From Aquimarina mytili (GTDB taxonomy: Bacteria > Bacteroidota > Bacteroidia > Flavobacteriales > Flavobacteriaceae), in the NCBI RefSeq assembly GCF_016735115.1, contig NZ_JAERQJ010000005.1, forward strand, positions 62,001-126,000: a stretch of 64,000 bases of DNA. The letters run 5' to 3'. The notes under the pieces were generated by a model that saw nothing but the letters and a program-made list of their open reading frames with translations, ran no database searches and was not told the DNA's origin. Both the position numbers and the translations under genes were made by a program. Positions 9,101-17,334 of the stretch are shown piece after piece. Numbering within the stretch: the first letter of the stretch is position 1; each line of letters starts with the position of its first letter.

Positions 9101-9682
9101 ATGAAAAAAATCGGACTATATTTTGGAACCTTTAATCCAATACATGTGGGTCACCTTGCTATAGCAAATCATATAGCAGAGTATTCTGATCTTGATGAAA
9201 TATGGATGGTAGTAACCCCGCATAATCCTCATAAAAAGAAAAGTTCTTTATTAGACAATCATCATCGATATGAAATGGTGTATCGGGCGACAGAATCCTA
9301 TTCTAAATTAAAGCCCAGTGATGTAGAATTTAAATTACCTCAACCAAACTACACCGTGTATACCCTTGCACATCTTGAAGAGCACTACCCCGACTATCAA
9401 TTTAATCTTATTATGGGCGAAGATAATCTCAAAAGTTTTCATAAATGGAAAAACTATGAGGTGATTCTAGAAAATCATCATATCTATGTCTATCCCAGAA
9501 TAGCTGAAGGAACTGTAGAGACTCAATTTAAAGATCATCCAAAAATTCATAAGGTAGCCGCTCCTATTATGGAAATTTCGTCAACGTTTATTCGTAATGC
9601 TATCTCTGAGAGTAAAAATATAAGACCTTTACTTTCGAAAGAAGTTTGGGAATATATCGATCAGATGAATTTTTACAGATAG
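9101..9682 (+). CDS. nadD: Nicotinate-nucleotide adenylyltransferase
   Basis: 193 residues. The nucleotidyltransferase motif GTFNPIHVGHLAIA with its H-x-G-H lies at residues 9-22, and the C-terminal ISSTFIRNAI motif binds ATP phosphates. WMVVTPHNPHKKK and the MGEDNLKSFHKW segment are typical of NadD. The enzyme makes deamido-NAD from nicotinate mononucleotide and ATP. It is third in the yicC-gmk-nadD run, 50 bp after gmk. The ATG at 9101 directly begins the conserved beta strand, so no earlier start is needed. Confidence 0.95.
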   Translation: MKKIGLYFGTFNPIHVGHLAIANHIAEYSDLDEIWMVVTPHNPHKKKSSLLDNHHRYEMVYRATESYSKLKPSDVEFKLPQPNYTVYTLAHLEEHYPDYQFNLIMGEDNLKSFHKWKNYEVILENHHIYVYPRIAEGTVETQFKDHPKIHKVAAPIMEISSTFIRNAISESKNIRPLLSKEVWEYIDQMNFYR

Positions 9683-9743
9683 ACTAGTCTTTCCATACCC
9701 CCATTAAAAAACTAGTATCACCACCTGATCGATTTTGATGTGA

Positions 9744-10331
9744 TTAAAACTGAAAAGAAACACCTGCATTAAAAATTCCTTTGTATCCGTATCCAAACTC
9801 TGCGAATATCCCGAAAGATTTACCATATCGGATTCCAAAAAAATTGAATTGGCAATTAAAATGGTTAACGTTTTCGCTTTCTGATCTTTGACCTACACCA
9901 GGTTTTCTTATCAAATCCTGTTCTCCAAAAGTATACCCTACTCCAATTCCCGAATATAACTGCAGTTTTTCTTTAAAAACATATCGATAATCAAACTCTA
10001 AAGCAAATGTATTGGCCCTCACAGTTATTTGTTCAGAAATAGTATTCTCGGGTCTTTCTATCTCTTCACTTTCTACTTTTTCTCTAATAAATAATGCACC
10101 CAGCCTAAATCTTTTAGAAACTGCTATTTTATAAGATATATAGAAGGCACCACTAGAATTAGTATTAACATTATCATCACCAGAAAATAATGCCGCTCCA
10201 AAAGCATTAATTGCGGTTGTCGATGTACCTAATCCGTACCCAATATTGACTTCATTACTTAGGTTCTCTTGGGCCATTAAAAAGCTCAAGTTTAAAAAAA
10301 ACAAAAGGATACTTAATCTAATCATTTTCAT
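9744..10331 (-). CDS. Outer-membrane beta-barrel protein, OmpA/PorT-like small barrel
   Basis: 195 residues with a signal peptide (cleavage near LSFLMAQ). Alternating hydrophobic and polar strands end in a terminal strand FNAGVSFQF, whose final Phe is typical of outer-membrane barrels. Segments such as LYSGIGVGYTFGEQ and FGIFAEFGYGYKG are Gly/Tyr-rich barrel strands. An eight-strand barrel fits the length. No function can be assigned. It is convergent with nadD and monocistronic, followed upstream by the accessory surface locus. Confidence 0.75.
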   Translation of the reverse strand: MKMIRLSILLFFLNLSFLMAQENLSNEVNIGYGLGTSTTAINAFGAALFSGDDNVNTNSSGAFYISYKIAVSKRFRLGALFIREKVESEEIERPENTISEQITVRANTFALEFDYRYVFKEKLQLYSGIGVGYTFGEQDLIRKPGVGQRSESENVNHFNCQFNFFGIRYGKSFGIFAEFGYGYKGIFNAGVSFQF

Positions 10332-10475
10332 ACTACTGAATTTTAAGATTAAAAAAGCATAATCTTACAGGTGGCAGGTTCGTTTTTGAAAAAAGCTAAC
10401 ACATATATAAGATTGCAAGGAACAATACATAGGGGTCCCCTTTACATTATGCATAGTAGACTACTATTAAAATAG

Positions 10476-12002
10476 TTAATACCAAATAGTACCATTGCTA
10501 CCTCCAACATCAAATTGTTTTGCATTTATAGGTGGTTGTTGTACTAAAATGCTATGTCTAATACTAAATCTAAATAAAGTACTTGATGTTCTTCTGGATC
10601 TTTTCATAGAAACAAAGATTTCACTATTACCTGAACAAGCGATATCATAGAACGACCAAAAATTTTGATCAAATCCTTTAGGTTTTTGAATAATTTTTGG
10701 CTGGCCATATACCCAACCATTAATCTGATTATTGATAATGGTCCAGGGTCTTCCATACCCGTCTACGCTTACCCGTGCCCTACCATAATTGCTTGTGAGC
10801 CGTTGAACAAATATCCAGTTGTTTCCTTCTTTTTTGAATAATTTGTGAGAATTACCATTACGCGCAACGCCATAAATATTTCCTCCCCCTTCTGAAATAT
10901 CAACAATTGTATGCCTGGAATACCTACCACTTCCATATGTAAATGTCTCTCCAGAAAAAATCATCTGCCCGTATTGAGTAATATCAATGCTAGTGTTGGA
11001 GTTTGACTCTCTGTAACGAAGTATTACCCTGTTATGTTTTACCGCTTCTATATAGCGACCATTTTTCCTTGTATAGACCCAATCTCCTCTGTCATTAGCC
11101 CCTATATCCAATGCCCCGGTTGGCGCTGATCTAACATCTTTGGGATACATATCAAGTAAGGCATTTCTATCGATATAAGACAAATATGATTCATTCACAG
11201 GATATAAACTGCCATTCTTACGAGTTATGGTGGCTTTATCTGAAGTACAATCATCGAAGGGAAACGAACTAGATATTGAAAAGTTACAAGGATTATATAT
11301 CATTATCGATCCAAAGTCAAAAGGACCATAATTACGAGTGAATTGTGTTGTAAAATTATGTTCAAAACCAGGTCGAATATTGCTGTAATTGATATTTATA
11401 TATTGATTTCTATCAGGCCTTGATTGCTCATGAAAAATCCCTAAAGCGTGTAATAATTCGTGCAGTATCGTTCCTGATTTACAGAATTCTGAATTTATTT
11501 TGATTTCTTGTCTTCCTCCTATCATTCCCAAAAAGGAAGAACATCCATTTGACTCTACAAAAGCAATATAATTTCCTGATCTTCTTTCTATAAAATCCAG
11601 ATTTGTTTTATCTTCTAAATACCTAACCACCCAATATATGTTATCTCGTGTTTCTGCGTTCGAGGTTTCTATCCAATAATTAACCCTACTATTTGGCCAT
11701 TGTTTAAAAATAATTCCTGGGGCAGATTTTGAAACATTATCTTCAACATCAGCATTTTTAAACGCATTAACTTGTTCATCTGTCAATATGATATCTCCTT
11801 CTAAGATATTTTGACCATTAATTCGTTCATAAGCAAGTGTTCCTAAAGTTTTTGATTCAAGAGTGATAATTTCTCCATTGCCATCTGATGTTGTAATTTC
11901 GGTATCTATTGAAGTTTCTGTACTCACTTCGTTGTCATCTAATTTTTCACAACCAAAAACAACAAGGATGGCCATGATTAAAAATAAAAATTTGGTTTGC
12001 AT
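10476..12002 (-). CDS. Astacin-type (M12A) metalloprotease lipoprotein with propeller-like C-terminus
   Basis: 508 residues. A lipobox (VVFGC, Cys18) predicts an anchored lipoprotein. The catalytic zinc motif HELLHALGIFHEQSRPDR has His181, Glu182, His185 and His191, the extended H-E-x-x-H-x-x-G-x-x-H-E form of astacins; the Met-turn reads GSIMIYNP (Met234, Tyr236). A preceding pro-region (about residues 50-95) fits a zymogen. After about residue 290 the sequence has repeated DIG/DIS segments with W or G (DIGANDRGDWVY, DISEGGGNIYGVARNG, FDVGGSNGTIWY), like tectonin-type propeller blades that bind sugars or surfaces. It lies 28 bp downstream of the S74 repeat proteins and may process surface or host matrix proteins. 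No T9SS sorting domain is seen. Confidence 0.88.
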   Translation of the reverse strand: MQTKFLFLIMAILVVFGCEKLDDNEVSTETSIDTEITTSDGNGEIITLESKTLGTLAYERINGQNILEGDIILTDEQVNAFKNADVEDNVSKSAPGIIFKQWPNSRVNYWIETSNAETRDNIYWVVRYLEDKTNLDFIERRSGNYIAFVESNGCSSFLGMIGGRQEIKINSEFCKSGTILHELLHALGIFHEQSRPDRNQYININYSNIRPGFEHNFTTQFTRNYGPFDFGSIMIYNPCNFSISSSFPFDDCTSDKATITRKNGSLYPVNESYLSYIDRNALLDMYPKDVRSAPTGALDIGANDRGDWVYTRKNGRYIEAVKHNRVILRYRESNSNTSIDITQYGQMIFSGETFTYGSGRYSRHTIVDISEGGGNIYGVARNGNSHKLFKKEGNNWIFVQRLTSNYGRARVSVDGYGRPWTIINNQINGWVYGQPKIIQKPKGFDQNFWSFYDIACSGNSEIFVSMKRSRRTSSTLFRFSIRHSILVQQPPINAKQFDVGGSNGTIWY

Positions 12003-12030
12003 GGTTTTAAGATTTTATATGAGTTTATAC

Positions 12031-14004
12031 TTACTTGGTTAATACCATCTTTTTAGTATCGATAATTTTTCCATTCACAATTAGGCTGTACATATACATT
12101 CCTGATGGAAATTCTCCTGAAGTAATGGTAATCTGTTGTTTGCCTAAAAGGTTTTTGTATACTCTCTTTTGTGTTCCCCGCATATCAAAAACATGGATGC
12201 TTGCGTTTGATACTTCATTAGGCAGTTCATATCGTATCGAAGTAGAAGTATCTGATGGATTAGGTATATTTTGGTATAGCTTTATTTGCTCTACGGTTCC
12301 AAAATCTTCAGGTTGATCCTTAATACCTCTCGATTGTTCTGCATTTATCTGTTGAGATTTTAATTCTTTGATTTCTTCTTTCAGTTCTTTATTGCTGACA
12401 TTAAGTTCTTTTAACGCTTCAATTAATACCGGTATCAGTCCTTGATAATTTACAGCCTTATACCCATTATGATTGGTTTTTACCAAATCTGGTAATACGG
12501 CTTCAAGTTCTTGAGCGATTAGACCATATTGTTTTCCGTTGGGCAACTCAACTCCTGCATCCTTAGTTTTTTTTGAATCCTTAAATTGGTAGCTTACTCC
12601 TTCTATCTTATTGATAGTTTCCAAGGCATTATCGATTCTTTTCCTATCTTTTTTAAACTTCTTATCAGAGCCTAGCCACAAACCTGTTGCAAATGCATCC
12701 CCGTTTACAAAAAGACGATAGTTATTTTCGATGGATGTGCTTGAAATTGCAAGGTTTCCTGATGTAAAATCTCCTAAAATAAGAGGGGTTGCATTGACTC
12801 TACCATTTTGAATGTATAATTTATTATTGGCATCTGTAATTCCTATAGCAGAAGATGTTCCTATAAATACATTATTACTTCCTTTGTTAGATGACCCGGA
12901 AACAGTGCCAACATACGTATTGCCCCATCCGTTCTCACTATTAATCCCTGCATTAAGACCAACAAACGTATTATTTGAACCTGTGGTGTTTGAAGCGCCA
13001 GCAGACCTGCCTATAAATGTATTTTGTATACCTGTAGTATTTAATTCACCAGCAAATGTTCCCATAAATGTATTATGCCTACCCGCAGTATTTGAATACC
13101 CCGCTCGCGTACCATTAAATGTATTATACCACCCAGTGGTGTTTGAATACCCAGCAAGACTACCATTAAATGTGTTATTAAATCCAGTTGTATTTGAGAA
13201 ACCGGCTTGATATCCTAAGAAGGTATTAAAAGTTCCTGTAGTATTGGATCGTCCGGCATTTGAACCTACAAAAGTTAAGTTATGCGTCCTGGTCACATTC
13301 ATACCTGCTTCACGGCCTATAAACACGTTATTACTAGCAGAAGTGTTAGAACTACCCGCAAGATGTCCTAAAAAAGTATTGTAATCTCCTGAAGTGTTTG
13401 AGTAACCAGCACTTGCTCCGCTAAAGGTATTATTATCTCCTGTAGTATTTGAATACCCGGCAAAACTACCATTAAATGTGTTATTAACTCCTGTAGTATT
13501 TGAATATCCAGCTATACTACCACTAAAAGTATTATTCCTTCCTGCAGTATTTGAATACCCGGTTAGTTGTCCTATAAATGTATTATAACCTCCAGTGATA
13601 TTAGAACGACCACTCTCATATCCTATAAAAGTATTTCTACTACCAGTAGTATTTGATAATCCAGCATTTGTCCCTATAAATGTAAGATTGCTCGCCGTGG
13701 TTACACTCCTACCTGATTCGCTACCGATAAAAATATTATGACTACCAGTAGTAAGTCTATTACCTGTAAAAAAACCTATAAGCGTATTCTCTTTACCTGA
13801 TGTAACTATAGATCCTGACCAATGACCTAAAAATGTATTAGCATTTCCGGTAACTATGTCTCCCGCCACTCCTCCTATCGAGGTATTAAAAAAACCTGCG
13901 TTACCAGCATTTTGCCCTAAGTTTGTATTAAGTTGTGCAGTTGCCTGCTGAGATACAATTATCAATAGCAATAGGGCACCACATCTTATACTAAGATTTT
14001 TCAT
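12031..14004 (-). CDS. T9SS surface protein: 17-residue beta-roll repeats + S74 chaperone domain
   Basis: 657 residues. A signal peptide ends near QQATAQ (residue 24). Residues about 30-400 are about 20 tandem 17-residue units with consensus NTFxGxxAGYSNTTGxx, similar to trimeric adhesin/YadA-head left-handed beta-rolls. Residues about 446-540 match the S74/endosialidase intramolecular chaperone domain (LGSDKKFKKDRKRI with the candidate Ser-Lys pair, YGLIAQELEAVLPDLV, GYKAVNYQGLIPVLIEALKEL), followed by a short coiled coil. The last about 86 residues form a type IX sorting domain (YQNIPNPSDTSTSIRYELP, SGEFPSGMYMYSL). In phage tail fibres S74 trimerises the fibre and then cleaves itself. I infer a trimeric secreted surface fibre. 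Confidence 0.85.
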   Translation of the reverse strand: MKNLSIRCGALLLLIIVSQQATAQLNTNLGQNAGNAGFFNTSIGGVAGDIVTGNANTFLGHWSGSIVTSGKENTLIGFFTGNRLTTGSHNIFIGSESGRSVTTASNLTFIGTNAGLSNTTGSRNTFIGYESGRSNITGGYNTFIGQLTGYSNTAGRNNTFSGSIAGYSNTTGVNNTFNGSFAGYSNTTGDNNTFSGASAGYSNTSGDYNTFLGHLAGSSNTSASNNVFIGREAGMNVTRTHNLTFVGSNAGRSNTTGTFNTFLGYQAGFSNTTGFNNTFNGSLAGYSNTTGWYNTFNGTRAGYSNTAGRHNTFMGTFAGELNTTGIQNTFIGRSAGASNTTGSNNTFVGLNAGINSENGWGNTYVGTVSGSSNKGSNNVFIGTSSAIGITDANNKLYIQNGRVNATPLILGDFTSGNLAISSTSIENNYRLFVNGDAFATGLWLGSDKKFKKDRKRIDNALETINKIEGVSYQFKDSKKTKDAGVELPNGKQYGLIAQELEAVLPDLVKTNHNGYKAVNYQGLIPVLIEALKELNVSNKELKEEIKELKSQQINAEQSRGIKDQPEDFGTVEQIKLYQNIPNPSDTSTSIRYELPNEVSNASIHVFDMRGTQKRVYKNLLGKQQITITSGEFPSGMYMYSLIVNGKIIDTKKMVLTK

Positions 14005-14060
14005 GATTATTACGTTTTCAATGAGTTACTAAAATTCTACGGCATATATATAATTCCGTT

Positions 14061-16505
14061 TTAATTGGAAATCAACATCTTTTTAGTATCGATAATTTTT
14101 CCATTCACAATTAGGCTGTACATATACATTCCCGATGGAAATTCTCCTAAAGCAATGGTAATCTGTTGTTTGCCTAAAAGGTTTTTGTATACTTTCTTTT
14201 GTGTTCCCTGCATATCAAAAACATGGATGCTTGCGTTTGATACTTCATTAGGCAATTCATATCGTATCGAAGTAGAAGTATCTGATGGATTAGGTATATT
14301 TTGATATAGCTTTATTTGCTCTACAGTGCCAAAATCTTCGGGTTGATCCTTAATACCTCCCGATTCCTTAAGGTTTGTTAATTGAGATTCCAGGTTTTCG
14401 ATTTTTTCCTGTAATACTTCGTTAGCAGCATTCATCTCTTTGAGTGCTTCAATTAATACTGGTATCAGTCCTAAGTAATTTACTGCCTTATACCCATTTT
14501 GATTGATCTTTACTAAATCTGGTAAGACCCCTTCAAGTTCTTGGGCAATTAGTCCATATTGCTTTCCACCAGGGAATTGAACTCCTATATCCTTTGTTTT
14601 CTTAGAATCCTTAAACTGGTAGCTTACTCCTTCTATCTTATTGATAGTTTCCAAGGCATTATCAATTTTTTCTCTGTCTTTTTTAAACTTCTTATCCGAA
14701 CCTAGCCACAAACCTGTTGCAAATGCATCTCCATTTACAAAAAGGCGATAGCTGTTTTCGACCGAGGTACTTGAAATTGCAAGGTTTCCTGTTGTAAAAT
14801 CTCCAATAATAAGAGGGGTAGTATTGACACTACCATTCTGGATATATAGTTTATTATTGGCATCTGTAATTCCAATAGCGGCAGATCTTCCAACAAATAC
14901 GTTATTACTTCCTTTATTAGATGACCCGGCAACAGTGCCAATATACGTATTGCCCCATCCGTTCTCACTATTAATCCCTGCACTAAGGCCGATAAACGTA
15001 TTATTGGAACCTGTAGTATTTGACGAACCGGCAGACCTGCCAATAAAGGTATTTTGCATACCCGTAGTATTTAATTCACCAGCAAATGTTCCTATAAATG
15101 TATTATGTCTACCTGTCGTATTAGAATATCCTGCTTGAGAACCATTAAACGTATTATACAATCCAGTGGTGTTCGAGAAACCGGCATATGCACCACTAAA
15201 GATATTCAGCTGACCGGTTGTATTTGAATACCCTGCATAACTACCATTAAATGTATTATTAATTCCAGTGGTATTCGACAAACCAGCTTGATATCCTTGA
15301 AATGTATTAGACTGACCCGTAGTATTAGAAACACCTGCATTATATCCTAAAAAGGTATTGAAGGTCCCAGTAGTATTGGATTTTCCGGCATTTGACCCTA
15401 CAAAAGTTAGATTATGCACCGTGGTCACATTCCTGCCTGCTTCACGACCTATAAACACGTTATTACTAGCAGAGGTGTTAGAACTACCCGCTTGATGTCC
15501 TAAAAAGGTGTTATAATTTCCTGAAGTATTTAAGTAACCGGCACTTGCACCATTAAATGTATTATTATCTCCTGTGGTGTTTGAGTACCCGGCAAGACTA
15601 CCATTAAATGTATTATACTTACCACTTATGTTTCTAAACCCAGCATTATATCCCTGGAATGTATTAGCCCGGCCCGTAGTATTAGAAACACCTGCTTGAT
15701 TTCCTAAAAAGGTGTTGAACGTCCCAGTAGTATTGGATTTTCCGGCATTTGACCCTACAAAAGTTAGATTGTGCACCGTGGTCACATTCTTGCCTGCTTC
15801 ACGACCGATAAACACGTTATTACTAGCAGAGGTGTTAGAACTACCCGCTTGATGTCCTAAAAAGGTGTTGTAATTTCCTGAGGTATTTAAGTAACCGGCA
15901 CTTGCACCATTAAATGTATTATTATCTCCTGTGGTGTTTGAGTACCCAGCAAGACTACCATTAAATGTATTATACTTACCACTTATGTTTTTAAAACCTG
16001 CATTATATCCCTGAAATGTATTAGACTGACCCGTAGTATTAGAAACACCTGCATTATATCCTAAAAAGGTATTGAAAGTCCCACTGGTATTCGATCTTCC
16101 GGCATTTGACCCTACAAAAGTTAGATTATGCACCGTGGTCACATTCCTACCTGCTTCACGGCCTATAAACACGTTATTACTAGCTGTAGTAAGATTATAA
16201 CCTGTATAAAACCCAAGAAGCGTATTGTCATTACCTGATGTAACTTTAAGACCTGACCAATGACCCAAAAATGTATTGGCATTTCCGGTAACTTTGTCTC
16301 CCGCCATTCCTCCTATCGAGGTATTAAAATACCCTGCATTACCAGCATTTTGTCCCAAGTTTGTATTAAGTTGTGCAGTTGTTTGCTGGGATACAATTAT
16401 CAGTAACAATAGTGCACTATATCTTATGCTAAGGTTTTGTAGAATCATTATTGACTTACGAAACATATAAGCTCTAATAATTGAAATAGTTGTAGTCGTT
16501 TTCAT
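14061..16505 (-). CDS. T9SS surface protein: longer paralogue with duplicated beta-roll superunit
   Basis: 814 residues, same architecture as the adjacent 657-residue paralogue: signal peptide, about 28 tandem 17-residue repeats, S74 chaperone domain (about 603-700), short coiled coil, T9SS C-terminal domain (about 729-814). Residues 111-229 and 230-348 are two nearly identical 119-residue superunits (seven 17-mers each), and a third partial copy starts at 349. Most of the length difference from the paralogue comes from this expansion. Start choice is uncertain: ATG at 16505 gives an unusual 19-residue leader, while ATG at 16448 gives MILQNLSIRYSALLLL, matching the paralogue's start. The C-terminal halves of the two genes are close to identical at DNA level, showing recent duplication or gene conversion. 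Confidence 0.85.
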   Translation of the reverse strand: MKTTTTISIIRAYMFRKSIMILQNLSIRYSALLLLIIVSQQTTAQLNTNLGQNAGNAGYFNTSIGGMAGDKVTGNANTFLGHWSGLKVTSGNDNTLLGFYTGYNLTTASNNVFIGREAGRNVTTVHNLTFVGSNAGRSNTSGTFNTFLGYNAGVSNTTGQSNTFQGYNAGFKNISGKYNTFNGSLAGYSNTTGDNNTFNGASAGYLNTSGNYNTFLGHQAGSSNTSASNNVFIGREAGKNVTTVHNLTFVGSNAGKSNTTGTFNTFLGNQAGVSNTTGRANTFQGYNAGFRNISGKYNTFNGSLAGYSNTTGDNNTFNGASAGYLNTSGNYNTFLGHQAGSSNTSASNNVFIGREAGRNVTTVHNLTFVGSNAGKSNTTGTFNTFLGYNAGVSNTTGQSNTFQGYQAGLSNTTGINNTFNGSYAGYSNTTGQLNIFSGAYAGFSNTTGLYNTFNGSQAGYSNTTGRHNTFIGTFAGELNTTGMQNTFIGRSAGSSNTTGSNNTFIGLSAGINSENGWGNTYIGTVAGSSNKGSNNVFVGRSAAIGITDANNKLYIQNGSVNTTPLIIGDFTTGNLAISSTSVENSYRLFVNGDAFATGLWLGSDKKFKKDREKIDNALETINKIEGVSYQFKDSKKTKDIGVQFPGGKQYGLIAQELEGVLPDLVKINQNGYKAVNYLGLIPVLIEALKEMNAANEVLQEKIENLESQLTNLKESGGIKDQPEDFGTVEQIKLYQNIPNPSDTSTSIRYELPNEVSNASIHVFDMQGTQKKVYKNLLGKQQITIALGEFPSGMYMYSLIVNGKIIDTKKMLISN
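15462..16175 (-). repeat. Two tandem 357-bp near-identical repeats inside the S74 repeat gene
   Basis: Copies at 15819-16175 and 15462-15818 each encode seven 17-residue units starting NVFIGREAG and ending SSNTSASN; a third, shorter and diverging copy starts at 15461 going down. The copies differ at only a few bases, far fewer than neighbouring 51-bp units differ from each other, which points to a recent block duplication and likely length instability. Confidence 0.85.
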
Positions 16506-16604
16506 GAGTCTTAATTTTAAAAATGATAGTTGATTAAAGAAGGGGTAGAAATAGAAAGATGAACATTCATCTCTTAAATAGGTATTGTAACTCTATTTAC
16601 AATA

Positions 16605-17165
16605 CTATTCAGGGATATTGAATAGCGTAATAATCTCTTGATAAGACATTGCTTTATAGTCTTCTAACGAAGCATTTTTACTGGCAGCAGTGCCCCCTGG
16701 AATAATGATGTACCGATACGATCCAAACGAAGTACTGCCTACATTACTGCCGTCAAGAGTTTGTACGAAGATATTTAGTTGACCTGCTGATATACCTAAT
16801 GTAGTATTATAGAATTTATTACCAGAAAGTATTACAGGAAGTTCAATAATATTATTTAAGGATGCCGTTCTACCATAAACAAGTACAGCGCCCGAATTTC
16901 TTATTTCGTCGGTTATTTCGGGAGCATCGATCACAAAAAAATCTGAAGAATCCATAATATCTGCAGGAAAACTTGAGTCTGTCCAGTCTGAATAAATAAC
17001 ATTGGCTGTTCCTGTTTCTCCTTGAGCTCCTTGATCACCCTGAGATCCTTGTTCCCCTTGTAGCCCCTGTTCTCCTTGCGGTCCTATGGCGCCATCTTCT
17101 CCTTCACAAGAAAACATAAACAATAAGGTTATCAGAACTGCTGTTACTTTTAAAAAAAAATCCAT
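16605..17165 (-). CDS. Collagen-like-repeat lipoprotein
   Basis: 186 residues. A hydrophobic signal with lipobox FMFSC (Cys20) is followed at once by ten Gly-x-y triplets (residues 22-52: GEDGAIGPQGEQ, then GLQGEQGSQGDQ and onward), a bacterial collagen-like stretch that forms trimeric helices. The remaining about 130 residues look like a small beta-rich globular head of a type common after collagen-like stalks in Bacteroidota. It lies between the S74 fibre genes and the hybrid kinase on the same strand, consistent with a surface-structure operon. Function is unknown; trimerisation is inferred from the repeat. Confidence 0.8.
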   Translation of the reverse strand: MDFFLKVTAVLITLLFMFSCEGEDGAIGPQGEQGLQGEQGSQGDQGAQGETGTANVIYSDWTDSSFPADIMDSSDFFVIDAPEITDEIRNSGAVLVYGRTASLNNIIELPVILSGNKFYNTTLGISAGQLNIFVQTLDGSNVGSTSFGSYRYIIIPGGTAASKNASLEDYKAMSYQEIITLFNIPE

Positions 17166-17334
17166 GGTTTTACTTTTTAGAATTACTATTTATTTAAGCC
17201 CCTAACGAGTAGGTTAAAAATTTTGTAAGAATAAAAGTATAACAGACATACTCTAACAACTTTTAGATATGTAACAAAAGCTAACAGGTATGTAACAATT
17301 CAATAAAAATAAGGAGAGGTACGCTATACAAAAT

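Noticed and set aside
12812..15138. Plus-strand frames of 100 to 130 codons opposite the S74 repeat genes
   Set aside because: They arise from the 51-bp repeat structure on the other strand and have Pro/Leu/Val-rich translations with no start signal.
13000..16200. Regular short DNA repeats that could be mistaken for a CRISPR array
   Set aside because: The 51-bp period encodes 17-residue beta-roll units in an open frame with diverged copies and no constant spacer length, and no cas genes are present.
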